Source: JANMMJ01 sp964543235 (GTDB taxonomy: Bacteria; Pseudomonadota; Alphaproteobacteria; Rhizobiales; Aestuariivirgaceae). From it: a DNA stretch of 12,329 nucleotides. Positions 1 through 6,706 of the stretch are shown piece after piece. Location: the NCBI GenBank assembly GCA_964543235.1, contig CAZIXE010000090.1, positions 1-12,329 on the forward strand, given 5' to 3'. Made by a program: the position numbers and the translations under genes. The notes beneath the pieces were generated by a model. The model ran no database searches. It saw only the letters and a program-made list of their open reading frames with translations, and was not told where the DNA came from. Within the stretch, counting starts at the first letter, position 1. Each line of letters begins with the position of its first letter.

Positions 1-147
1 GGCGTCAACGCCTGCAAGGGCCAGTCGGACTGCCACTCCTACACCAATTCCTGCAAAGGGCAGAACAGCTGCAAGGGCAAGGGCTGGAAACTGCTCACCA
101 GCCTCGAATGCACGCGGATGGGCGGCACCGTCATCGGCGGCAACTGA
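1..147 (+). CDS. bufA2: C-terminal 48 residues of a bufferin-like (BufA2-type) Cys-rich secreted peptide, partial
   Basis: The window opens inside this gene; the frame is open from base 1 to TGA at 145-147. The 48 visible residues hold five cysteines, two of them in repeated CKGQNSC/CKGQSDC-like blocks (ACKGQSDC near residues 5-11 and SCKGQNSCKGKGW near 17-27), then a final Cys in LECTRMGG and a Gly-rich tail. This Cys-Lys-Gly pattern is what I know from BufA2-type bufferins, small exported peptides whose cysteines are modified and which bind copper in the periplasm. The expected signal peptide lies outside the window, so export is inferred from family knowledge. The next gene encodes a BufC/DUF2063 protein, the usual partner, which strongly supports the call. 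Codon use looks like that of the neighbours. Family confidence is good; the exact subgroup is less sure. Confidence 0.8.
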   Translation, partial: GVNACKGQSDCHSYTNSCKGQNSCKGKGWKLLTSLECTRMGGTVIGGN

Positions 148-167
148 TCACGCGTTCTCACTTCCCG

Positions 168-191
168 GTGCGGGGCCTACGGGTCCCGCAC
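168..191 (+). terminator. Strong UACG-tetraloop hairpin between bufA and bufC (partial terminator or 3' stabiliser)
   Basis: Arms GTGCGGGGCC (168-177) and GGTCCCGCAC (182-191) pair over ten positions with one G-U wobble, closing a TACG loop. In RNA this is a C(UACG)G loop of the hyperstable UNCG class. There is no T-run after the stem, so it is not a canonical intrinsic terminator; it may protect the 3' end of the peptide mRNA or reduce read-through into bufC. It begins 21 nt after the peptide stop codon. Confidence 0.5.
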
Positions 192-213
192 TGTGCGTGC
201 TATGCTCGCGCCC

Positions 214-1017
214 ATGAAACCGACCCTCGCCGAGCTACAGGGGCTGGTGCTCAAGGGCATCGCGGCGCATGACGACGCGGCGCTGGGGCTGGTGCGCACC
301 CCGCCCAACGACACGGCGGAGGTGATGTTCGGCGTCTACCGCAACGCCTATATTCTGCGGCTCACCGAGTTCCTGTCCAACGATCATCCGCAGCTCAAGG
401 CCTATCTCGGCGATGATGCGTTCTTCGAGATGTCGAAGGCCTATGCGGCGGCGCATCCTTCCGACACGCCCAATGCCCGCTGGTATTCCCGGCATCTGCC
501 GGAATTCCTGGCGCGCCATGAACCGTGGTCGCAGCATCGCGAACTGACCGATCTCGCGAAGATCGAGCGCGGACTGATCGATTCCTTCGACAGCGTAGAG
601 GCGCCGGTCGCAACCGTCGACGACCTGCAAAAGGTCGACCCCGAACGGTTCGACGAGGCCGTGCTGGAGCTGCATCCGGCCCTGCGCCGGATCGGCGTGA
701 CGAGCAATGCGCTGGCCATCTGGCTCAATCTCAAGCGGGAAGAGGAACCGCCGGCGGCGGAACTCTGCGACCCGCCGCGCACTGTCATCACCTGGCGGCA
801 GGACGGGGCGGCCAAGGTGCGCGAACTTGAAGCCGAGGAGGCGATGGCGCTGGACAGCGCCGGCGAGCGGGTGCCGTTCGGGGTCCTGTGCGAGATGATC
901 GCAATGATGGGCGATCCCGACACGGCGGCGATGCGGGCGGCCACCTACCTGCGGCAATGGATCGACTCAGAGATGGTGCGTGCCATCGCGGTGCCCGCGG
1001 CGGGGCGCGGGATTTGA
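214..1017 (+). CDS. bufC: BufC/HvfC-type protein, DUF2063 (putative DNA-binding domain family)
   Basis: This 267-residue protein carries a DUF2063-type N-terminal half: ELQ at the start, then a VMFGVYRNAYILRLTEFLSNDHPQLKAYLG-like stretch (the conserved YRNAY...L...YP/HP..K..LG signature), then ...WYSRHLPEFLA and LAKIERGL. Despite the old 'DNA-binding' label, family knowledge places BufC with BufB (a DUF692 enzyme) as the substrate-delivery partner that helps modify bufferin cysteines in the cytoplasm. No signal peptide or membrane helix is visible. I chose ATG 214 because the other in-frame starts (GTG 193, ATG 202) touch or crowd the hairpin ending at 191; none has a clear ribosome site. The cysteine-rich peptide gene ends 66 nt upstream. 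No bufB lies between or after them in the window, so bufB must be upstream, elsewhere or missing. Confidence 0.85.
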   Translation: MKPTLAELQGLVLKGIAAHDDAALGLVRTPPNDTAEVMFGVYRNAYILRLTEFLSNDHPQLKAYLGDDAFFEMSKAYAAAHPSDTPNARWYSRHLPEFLARHEPWSQHRELTDLAKIERGLIDSFDSVEAPVATVDDLQKVDPERFDEAVLELHPALRRIGVTSNALAIWLNLKREEEPPAAELCDPPRTVITWRQDGAAKVRELEAEEAMALDSAGERVPFGVLCEMIAMMGDPDTAAMRAATYLRQWIDSEMVRAIAVPAAGRGI

Positions 1018-1043
1018 CAAACGGCCCGGGCTGGCGCTCTTAG
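1014..1043 (+). promoter_or_regulatory. Putative promoter of gcdH, -35 overlapping the bufC stop codon
   Basis: A perfect -35 hexamer TTGACA at 1014-1019 includes the bufC TGA (1015-1017). With an 18-nt spacer the -10 would be TCTTAG (1038-1043), which is only a partial match. Transcription would start near 1050, just ahead of the GGGAG ribosome site. This would let gcdH be expressed independently of the copper peptide genes. Confidence 0.45.
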
Positions 1044-1065
1044 GGGCGCAAAGGGAGTTTCGATC

Positions 1066-2277
1066 ATGACACAGACCGCCCGCAAGGCGCAGGGACCGGC
1101 GCCGGTTGCCGATTTCAACTGGGAGGACCCGCTCGATCTCGAATCACAGCTCAGCGAGGACGAGCGGATGATCCGCGATGCGGCGCGGGCCTTCTGCGCC
1201 GACAAGCTGGCGAGCCGGGTGCAGAAGGCGTTTCGCGAGGAGCGCTTCGACCGGGAGATCATGAACGAGCTGGGCGAGATGGGCTTTCTCGGGGTGATGA
1301 CGGCGGAGGCCTATGGCGGGGCGGGGCTCGGCTATGTCGCCTACGGGCTGGTGGCACGGGAAGTGGAGCGGATCGATTCCGGCTACCGCTCGGCGATGAG
1401 CGTGCAGAACTCGTTGGTCATGCATCCGATCGAGGCCTATGGCTCGGAGGCACAGCGCAAGAAGTATCTGCCGAAACTGGCGACCGGCGAGATGGTCGGC
1501 TGCTTTGGCCTCACCGAGCCCGATGCCGGCTCCGATCCGGGTGGCATGAAGACAAGGGCCCGGCGGACGAAGGACGGCTTCGTGCTCAGCGGCAGCAAGA
1601 TGTGGATCACCAATTCGCCGATCGCCGACATTGCGATCGTGTGGGCCAAGCTCGAGGACGAGGGCATTCACGGCTTCATCGTCGAGCGCGGCCACAAGGG
1701 GTTCTCGACACCGACGATCGAAGGCAAGGTCTCGCTGCGGGCTTCTGTCACAGGCGAGATCGTGCTCGACAATTGCAAGGTGCCGGAGGACGCATTGCTC
1801 CCCAATGCGCGGGGGCTCGGCGGGCCGTTCGGCTGCCTCAACAAGGCGCGCTACGGGATTGCCTGGGGGGTCATGGGCGCGGCGGAGGACTGCTGGCACC
1901 GGGCCCGGCAGTACACGCTCGACCGCAAGCAGTTCGGCAGGCCGCTGGCCGCCAACCAGCTCATCCAGAAGAAGCTCGCCGACATGCAGACGGAAATCGC
2001 CTTGGGGCTGCAGGGCTGCCTCGCCCTGGGGCGCGGCCTCGAGCGGGGCACGGCGGCGCCGCCGGCGATTTCACTGATGAAGCGGAACAATTGCGGCAAG
2101 GCACTCGATATCGCCCGCATGGCGCGCGACATGCACGGCGGCAACGGCATCTCCGACGAGTTCCATGTAATCCGCCACATGGTCAATCTCGAAACCGTCA
2201 ACACCTATGAGGGCACACATGACGTGCATGCCCTGATCCTCGGCCGGGCGCAAACGGGGATCCAGGCGTTTCAGTGA
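1066..2277 (+). CDS. gcdH: Glutaryl-CoA dehydrogenase
   Basis: FAD enzyme of the acyl-CoA dehydrogenase superfamily that oxidises and decarboxylates glutaryl-CoA to crotonyl-CoA, in lysine/tryptophan and glutarate breakdown. At 403 residues it has the usual length. Visible signatures: FNWEDPLDLESQL at the N-terminus, typical of GcdH; the conserved Arg in SGYRSAMSVQ (R108) that binds the substrate gamma-carboxylate; FGLTEPDAGSDPGG (147-160), part of the flavin/substrate site; ARYGIAWGVMGAAEDCW (261-277); RQYTLDRKQFGRPLA; and NTYEGTHDVHALILGR with catalytic Glu382. GGGAG (1053-1057) precedes ATG 1066 at normal spacing. Its last four bases are shared with the next gene's GTG start, so the GNAT protein is probably translated by coupling. 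Among acyl-CoA dehydrogenases the GcdH assignment is firm because of the Arg and the C-terminal motif. Confidence 0.96.
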   Translation: MTQTARKAQGPAPVADFNWEDPLDLESQLSEDERMIRDAARAFCADKLASRVQKAFREERFDREIMNELGEMGFLGVMTAEAYGGAGLGYVAYGLVAREVERIDSGYRSAMSVQNSLVMHPIEAYGSEAQRKKYLPKLATGEMVGCFGLTEPDAGSDPGGMKTRARRTKDGFVLSGSKMWITNSPIADIAIVWAKLEDEGIHGFIVERGHKGFSTPTIEGKVSLRASVTGEIVLDNCKVPEDALLPNARGLGGPFGCLNKARYGIAWGVMGAAEDCWHRARQYTLDRKQFGRPLAANQLIQKKLADMQTEIALGLQGCLALGRGLERGTAAPPAISLMKRNNCGKALDIARMARDMHGGNGISDEFHVIRHMVNLETVNTYEGTHDVHALILGRAQTGIQAFQ

Positions 2278-2738
2278 CGGTAGAGATCACGATCGCACCC
2301 GCCGACCCGCGGGAGCCTTCGCTGCGACGGCTGATCGAGGAACTCGATCACTACCAGATGTCGCTGTATCCGGCGGAGAGCAACCACCTGCTCGACATCG
2401 AAACGCTGGCCCGGCCGGAGATGCGGTTCTATGCGGCAAGCATCGACGGTGAAGTGGTGGGCTGCGGCGGCATCTGGCTGCATGACGACTATGCGGAGGT
2501 CAAGCGCGTCTATGTGCTTCCACGGGCGCGGGGGCTGGGGCTCGCGCGGAAGATCATGGCGGCGCTCGAAAACGAAGCGCGGGCGGAGGGCCGCCTGATC
2601 GCCCGGCTGGAGACGGGCACGCGGCAGCCCGAAGCGCTGGGTCTCTACCGGGGGCTCGGTTACAACATCCGCGGCCCGTTCGGCGACTACCCGGCGGATG
2701 ATCCGTTGAGCGTTTTCATGGAGAAGCGCCTCGGCTGA
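2274..2738 (+). CDS. GNAT-family N-acetyltransferase
   Basis: A 154-residue single-domain GNAT protein. The acetyl-CoA-binding motif A is visible as VKRVYVLPRARGLGLARKIM (about 76-95), with the R-x-x-G-x-G/A phosphate loop as RARGLGL; motif B follows as LETGTRQPEALGLYRGLGY (112-130) and the C-terminus has GPFGDYPADDPLSVFMEK. This pattern is common in small bacterial GNATs of unknown substrate, so I give no symbol. It starts with GTG inside the gcdH stop (GTGA overlap), so it should be made in step with GcdH. A role in acylating a protein or small molecule linked to glutaryl/acyl-CoA metabolism is only inference from that overlap. No signal peptide or membrane segment. Confidence 0.85.
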   Translation: MTVEITIAPADPREPSLRRLIEELDHYQMSLYPAESNHLLDIETLARPEMRFYAASIDGEVVGCGGIWLHDDYAEVKRVYVLPRARGLGLARKIMAALENEARAEGRLIARLETGTRQPEALGLYRGLGYNIRGPFGDYPADDPLSVFMEKRLG

Positions 2739-2743
2739 CGCAG

Positions 2744-2788
2744 CCGGGACCGGTTGTGTTTTACACACAGGTGTGATTCTCGTCCCGG
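2744..2788 (+). promoter_or_regulatory. Leader with nested, mutually exclusive inverted repeats upstream of the DUF1989 gene
   Basis: An outer perfect inverted repeat CCGGGAC (2744-2750) / GTCCCGG (2782-2788) encloses two overlapping short palindromes: TGTGT-TTT-ACACA (2755-2767) and CACAC-AG-GTGTG (2764-2775). They share 2764-2767 and cannot form together. This could be a repressor operator in DNA or a small RNA switch. It lies 21 nt before the start codon, followed by a good AAGGAG. No known riboswitch core is recognisable. Confidence 0.4.
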
Positions 2789-2809
2789 TAGGATGAAGGA
2801 GTAAAGAGC

Positions 2810-3409
2810 ATGCACATCACCGTTCCTGCCCGCGAAGGCCGGGCCGTGCGCGTGGCGCGCGGCCAGCACATCCGCATCACCACGCCGAAGGGCGCGCAAG
2901 CGGCGGATTTCTTCGCCTACAATGCGGCGAATGTCGGGGAATGGCTGTCGGCGAACCACACCTGGGTCACGACCTTTAATGTGCGGCCGCGCCAGGGCGA
3001 CATCCTGATCTCCCGCTTCCGACGGCCGATGCTCAAGTTCACCAAGGACGGGGCGGATGGCATCCATGACATGATGATCGCCGCATGCGACCAGTTCCGC
3101 TATGAATTCTTCGGGCACAAGGGCCCGCATGCGAGTTGCTCGGAAAATCTCTGCGTGGCGATGCGAAGGGAAGGCTACCAGATCGATGTCATTCCACAGC
3201 CAATCAACTTCTTCACCCATACACGCATCGAAACCGACGGCTCATTCAGGTCGCCGCCCAACCCGGTACCGCCAGGCGCCCATGTCGAACTCGAAGCGCT
3301 GATGGACCTGATCTGCGTCGTGTCCTCCTGCCCCTTCGATCTCAATGTCGACGGCTGGACCATCAATGCCGGAGCGGGACCGACGGAACTCGCGGTCGAG
3401 GTGAGCTGA
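2810..3409 (+). CDS. DUF1989 / urea carboxylase-associated family protein
   Basis: A 199-residue protein with the DUF1989 signatures in order: GAQAADFFAYN (28-38), SRFRRPMLKFTKDGADGIHDMMIAACDQFRYEFFG (68-102), HASCSENL (107-114), PQPINFF (129-135), SPPNPVPPGAHVELEALMDLICVVSSCPFDLN (148-179). The conserved His86, Cys93, Cys110 and Cys164 region is the kind of cluster associated with metal binding in this family. Members often accompany urea carboxylase/guanidine degradation or aminotransfer genes, but their reaction is not settled; no urea carboxylase gene is in this window, so the copy stands alone. AAGGAG at 2796-2801 sets the ATG. No signal peptide. The overlapping-hairpin leader may regulate it. 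Family call is firm; function open. Confidence 0.88.
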   Translation: MHITVPAREGRAVRVARGQHIRITTPKGAQAADFFAYNAANVGEWLSANHTWVTTFNVRPRQGDILISRFRRPMLKFTKDGADGIHDMMIAACDQFRYEFFGHKGPHASCSENLCVAMRREGYQIDVIPQPINFFTHTRIETDGSFRSPPNPVPPGAHVELEALMDLICVVSSCPFDLNVDGWTINAGAGPTELAVEVS

Positions 3410-3427
3410 GGTCCCATGCCGGTGGCG

Positions 3428-3448
3428 GGGCGGCATTTTTATCCGCCC
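3428..3448 (+). terminator. Weak candidate terminator after the DUF1989 gene
   Basis: GGGCGG (3428-3433) pairs perfectly with CCGCCC (3443-3448) around a 9-nt loop that contains the T-run (CATTTTTAT). Because the T-run is in the loop rather than after the stem, this is not a classical intrinsic terminator. The rest of 3410-3518 shows no other clear element, and no good ribosome site precedes the kinase start at 3519. Confidence 0.3.
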
Positions 3449-3518
3449 GTCAGTTCCCAGTTGCAACTCCGGCAGGTTCGACGCAGTCTCCAAGACGCCC
3501 ACCGGGTTCAAGCTTTCC

Positions 3519-4778
3519 ATGCCACGGGATATCCTTGTCGACATAGCCGCCAGCACCGCCCAGACGATCGGTGCCGCGTTCCTGCAGGCGCTGGTCAGAA
3601 GCCTGCGCGAGGCCATGGACGTGCAGCTAGCACTGATCACCACCGGGATCGGAGAGCCGCCGCGGCGGGCCCGGTCGATCGTCAGCTGGCGGCGGGACAG
3701 CGAGAGCAGCGAGGCCATCGAATACGATCTCGAAGGCGTGCCCTGCAAGCTCGTCTATGGCGGACAGACGGTGGTCATCCCCAAACAGCTGTGCCTGGAG
3801 TTTCCCAGGGAAGCAGGCTATGAGGGCTATGCCGGGGTGCCGCTGCGCGGCCCGGGGGACAAGGTCATCGGGCACTTCGCACTGGTGTCGGACAAGGCGC
3901 TGACCGATCCCGACCGCGCCTTGGCCATCCTGCAGCTGTTTGCGGTGCGGGCCGAGGCCGAACTGCAACGGGCAACGCAGGAGCGCGAACGCGAGGCGCT
4001 GATCGCCTCGCTGACCCGCGCCAACCGGCGGATCAGCCGGCGCTACAGCGAGTTGCGCCGGGTCAACGAAACCAAGACGATGCTGCTCGGCATGGTGGCC
4101 CATGACCTGCGCAACCCGCTCGCGACAATTGTCAGCCGTGGCGAACTCATCGGCAGCATCCTCGACCAGGCTCCGGCCAGTGTCCAGGCGCTGACCAAGG
4201 TCAAGGACAGCTGCGAGGTGATCATCAGTGCAGCCGAACGCATGGACCGGCTGATCGCCTCGACCCTGGCGCAGGCAAGATCACAGGCCATCATGCCGAG
4301 CCTTGACCTGCATCCCTGCAGGCTGCGCCAAGTTGCCGAGACCGCCATCGGCTTCAACAGCGAGGCGGCGCGGAGCAAGGCGATAACCATCAGCAACCTG
4401 ATCGGGGAGGAGGCCGGCATCGAGGCCGACGAAGACCGCCTTGTCGAATGTCTCGACAATCTGATCCACAACGCCATCAAATATTCGAGCGCGGGCCAGG
4501 CCGTCACCGTCACCGCAGACGAAGACGACCACAGCCTTCACATTCGCGTGAGGGACCAGGGCCAGGGCCTCGCCGCCGACGATCTGGCGCGGGCGTTCCG
4601 GCTGTTCCAGCGCCTGTCGCCGGTTCCAACCGGCGGTGAGTCATCGACGGGCATCGGGCTGGCGATCGTCAAGGCCATCGCCGAGGCGCATGGCGGATCG
4701 GCGAGCGTCGCCAGCGAAGGCAGGGGCAAGGGCGCCACCTTCACAGTCAGCCTGCCCAAGCGGCGCAATCCGACCTGA
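3519..4778 (+). CDS. Soluble GAF-domain sensor histidine kinase
   Basis: A 419-residue two-component sensor with no transmembrane helix, so it should sense a cytoplasmic signal. Domains: GAF-like region about 15-147 (AFLQALVRSLREAMDVQLALITTG ... GYAGVPLRGPGDKVIGHFAL), a charged coiled-coil linker 148-188, HisKA with the phospho-acceptor His195 in GMVAHDLRNPLA, then HATPase_c with N-box DNLIHNAIKYS (313-323), G1 box VRDQGQGL (344-351), F-box-like AFRLFQRL (359-366) and G2 box STGIGLAIVKAIAEAHGG. All catalytic boxes look intact. ATG 3519 is needed for the first GAF helix, although no Shine-Dalgarno is visible; there is no in-frame ATG, GTG or TTG just upstream. No response regulator is adjacent. 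It sits directly before sodB, but sodB has its own promoter, so a redox role is only a guess. Confidence 0.9.
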   Translation: MPRDILVDIAASTAQTIGAAFLQALVRSLREAMDVQLALITTGIGEPPRRARSIVSWRRDSESSEAIEYDLEGVPCKLVYGGQTVVIPKQLCLEFPREAGYEGYAGVPLRGPGDKVIGHFALVSDKALTDPDRALAILQLFAVRAEAELQRATQEREREALIASLTRANRRISRRYSELRRVNETKTMLLGMVAHDLRNPLATIVSRGELIGSILDQAPASVQALTKVKDSCEVIISAAERMDRLIASTLAQARSQAIMPSLDLHPCRLRQVAETAIGFNSEAARSKAITISNLIGEEAGIEADEDRLVECLDNLIHNAIKYSSAGQAVTVTADEDDHSLHIRVRDQGQGLAADDLARAFRLFQRLSPVPTGGESSTGIGLAIVKAIAEAHGGSASVASEGRGKGATFTVSLPKRRNPT

Positions 4779-4794
4779 GACGTCGCAGCGATTC

Positions 4795-4823
4795 TTGCGT
4801 CACGGCAGCCGAACGCCTAGAAC
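4795..4823 (+). promoter_or_regulatory. Putative sodB promoter
   Basis: TTGCGT (4795-4800) and TAGAAC (4818-4823) are separated by exactly 17 nt, as for a housekeeping sigma factor. Transcription would start near 4830, giving a very short leader that still contains the AAGGAG at 4837-4842. The hexamers match the consensus at four and three or four positions, so the call is moderate. Confidence 0.45.
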
Positions 4824-4850
4824 ATTGCACCCTGAGAAGGAGAAACAGTC

Positions 4851-5450
4851 ATGGCTCTAGAACTCCCCGCACTGCCCTATGCTTACGATGCACTGGCGCC
4901 CTACATGTCGGCCGAAACGCTCGAATATCACCACGACAAGCACCATCAGGCCTATGTGACGAACGGCAACAACCTGCTCAAGGATTCGCCGCTGGCGTCG
5001 AAATCCATCGAGGAGATCTGCAAGACGGCCTTCGCGGAGAAAAATGCCGGCCTGGTCAACAATGTCGGCCAGCACTACAACCACATCCACTTCTGGAACT
5101 GGATGAAAAAGGGCGGCGGCGGCAGCAAGCTGCCGGGCAGGCTCGCCAAGGCGATCGACAACGATCTCGGGGGCTACGACAAGTTCAAGGCCGATTTCAT
5201 CAATGCCGGCGTCACGCAGTTCGGCTCCGGCTGGGCCTGGCTTGCAGTCAAGGACGGCAAGCTTGCCGTGATGAAGACACCGAACGGCGAAAATCCGCTG
5301 ATGCATGGGGCAGCGCCGATCCTCGGCGTCGATGTGTGGGAGCACAGCTATTACATCGACTACCGGAACCTGCGCCCCAAATATCTTGAAGCCTTCGTCG
5401 ACAATCTCATCAATTGGGACTATGTTGAGGCCATGTACGCCAAGGCATGA
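4851..5450 (+). CDS. sodB: Superoxide dismutase, Fe type
   Basis: A 199-residue cytoplasmic Fe/Mn-family superoxide dismutase converting superoxide to peroxide and oxygen. Metal ligands are visible as His27 (EYHHDKHHQAY), His78 (NNVGQHYNHIHFW), Asp161 and His165 (DVWEHSYYIDYRN). Metal preference: the outer-sphere Gln is at position 74, in the N-terminal-domain place used by Fe enzymes (Gln69 of E. coli SodB), and the place where Mn enzymes have Gln (NQDPL) is NGENPL with Gly146. That points to iron, though Gly here can also occur in metal-tolerant (cambialistic) enzymes. The ribosome site AAGGAG (4837-4842) is at good spacing. No signal peptide. A strong terminator follows, so the gene is probably a single-gene transcript. 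Confidence 0.96.
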   Translation: MALELPALPYAYDALAPYMSAETLEYHHDKHHQAYVTNGNNLLKDSPLASKSIEEICKTAFAEKNAGLVNNVGQHYNHIHFWNWMKKGGGGSKLPGRLAKAIDNDLGGYDKFKADFINAGVTQFGSGWAWLAVKDGKLAVMKTPNGENPLMHGAAPILGVDVWEHSYYIDYRNLRPKYLEAFVDNLINWDYVEAMYAKA

Positions 5451-5475
5451 GCTGCGGCGTTGCGGTACCCCCCAT

Positions 5476-5503
5476 ATGGCCAGGCCATTCGCCTGGCCAT
5501 TTT
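5476..5503 (+). terminator. Rho-independent terminator after sodB
   Basis: Perfect 10-bp stem ATGGCCAGGC (5476-5485) / GCCTGGCCAT (5491-5500) with a 5-nt loop CATTC, followed by TTT and a mixed T-rich tail (TTTCGTATT). It begins 26 nt after the sodB stop and ends about 30 nt before the next start codon. Confidence 0.9.
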
Positions 5504-5533
5504 CGTATTGCCAACCTGCCAAGGAGACTGCCG

Positions 5534-6697
5534 ATGCCCGTCCTGAACCGTGCGGCGGAAATGCATGACGAGATCACCGCCTGGCGGCGCGAACTCCACA
5601 TGAATCCGGAACTCCTGTTCGACGTGCATGAGACCGCCGGATTCGTGGAAAAGAAGCTCAGGGCCTTCGGCTGCGATGAGGTCGTTACCGGGCTGGGGCG
5701 CACCGGCGTGGTCGGCGTCATCCGCGGCCGGCATGGCGAAGGACCGGCCGTCGGCCTCCGCGCCGACATGGACGCGCTGCCGATCATGGAGGCGACCGGG
5801 TTGCCCTACGCCTCGAAGATTCCCGGCAAGATGCATGCTTGCGGCCATGACGGACATACGGCGATGCTGCTGGGCGCGGCCAAGTATCTCTGCGAGACGC
5901 GCAATTTCAAGGGTTCGGTGGCGGTAATCTTCCAGCCGGCGGAGGAAGGCGGCGGCGGTGGCAGAGAGATGGTCAGGGACGGTCTCATGGAGCGCTTCAG
6001 CATTGCCGCAGTCTATGGCATGCACAACATGCCGGGCGTGCCGCTGGGGGAGTTCGCCATCAGGCCGGGCGCCATCATGGCCGCAACCGACGAATTCGAA
6101 ATCACGGTCACCGGCAAGGGCGGACATGCCGCCCTGCCCCACAAGTCGATCGATCCCGTGTTCATCGGTTCGCAGATCATCACCGCACTGCAGTCGATCG
6201 TGTCACGCAACGCCGACCCGCTCGAAGCCCTGGTGATCTCCACGACCCAGTTCCATGCCGGGACCGCCAACAATGTCATTCCGAACAGCGCCGAACTGTC
6301 GGGTACGGTCCGTACACTGACAAAGGACATGCGGCGCTTTGCGCAGGAACGGATCACGGCGGTCGCAATACAGACCGCGGCAGCACATGGCGGCGAAGCA
6401 CAGGTCCGCTATCACAGCAATTATCCGGTGACCTACAATCACGAGCGGGAGACGGCATTTGCCGCCGACATCGCCCGCAGGGTGGCGGGTGAGCGCAAGG
6501 TCAATGCCAATGTGGCGCCAATCATGGGGGGCGAGGACTTCTCCTACATGCTGGAGGCACGGCCCGGCGCCTTCATCTTCATCGGTAATGGCGACACGCC
6601 ATTCTGCCATCACCCGGCCTTCGACTTCAGCGACGAGATCATCCCGCTCGGTGTCAGCTACTGGGTGACGCTCGCGGAGACAGCGCTCGGGCAGTAA
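5534..6697 (+). CDS. M20-family metallo-amidohydrolase (hippurate/N-acyl-amino-acid hydrolase type)
   Basis: A 387-residue cytoplasmic enzyme of the M20D amidohydrolase group, which removes acyl groups from N-acyl amino acids or similar amides. Markers: RRELHMNPELLFDVHETA (18-35), GLRADMDALPI (74-84), metal site MHACGHDGHTAMLLGAAKYL with Cys103/His105, FQPAEEGGGGG with Glu137/138, GMHN with His164, TGKGGHAALPH in the lid domain, and MGGEDFSYML ... CHHPAFDF near the end, supplying the last His. The open frame runs back to an ATG at 5447 inside the sodB end, but that start would read through the terminator; ATG 5534, behind AAGGAG (5521-5526), fits the family N-terminus. The M19 dipeptidase starts 9 nt after its stop, suggesting one operon for peptide and acyl-amino-acid salvage. 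The exact substrate cannot be read from sequence. Confidence 0.92.
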   Translation: MPVLNRAAEMHDEITAWRRELHMNPELLFDVHETAGFVEKKLRAFGCDEVVTGLGRTGVVGVIRGRHGEGPAVGLRADMDALPIMEATGLPYASKIPGKMHACGHDGHTAMLLGAAKYLCETRNFKGSVAVIFQPAEEGGGGGREMVRDGLMERFSIAAVYGMHNMPGVPLGEFAIRPGAIMAATDEFEITVTGKGGHAALPHKSIDPVFIGSQIITALQSIVSRNADPLEALVISTTQFHAGTANNVIPNSAELSGTVRTLTKDMRRFAQERITAVAIQTAAAHGGEAQVRYHSNYPVTYNHERETAFAADIARRVAGERKVNANVAPIMGGEDFSYMLEARPGAFIFIGNGDTPFCHHPAFDFSDEIIPLGVSYWVTLAETALGQ

Positions 6698-6706
6698 GCG
6701 GGTTTC

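Noticed and set aside
193..213. GTG 193 or ATG 202 as the bufC start
   Set aside because: GTG 193 abuts the hairpin ending at 191 and neither start has a ribosome site; ATG 214 fits the domain start, though certainty is limited.
235..957. Minus-strand open frame opposite bufC
   Set aside because: The plus-strand protein has clear DUF2063 signatures; the antisense product is rich in Arg/His without domain features.
2739..2809. Guanidine-I (ykkC) riboswitch before DUF1989
   Set aside because: The leader is only 71 nt and lacks the conserved core of that class.
5447..5533. Upstream ATG extending the M20 amidohydrolase by 29 residues
   Set aside because: The extension runs through the sodB terminator and does not resemble the family; ATG 5534 has AAGGAG at good spacing.
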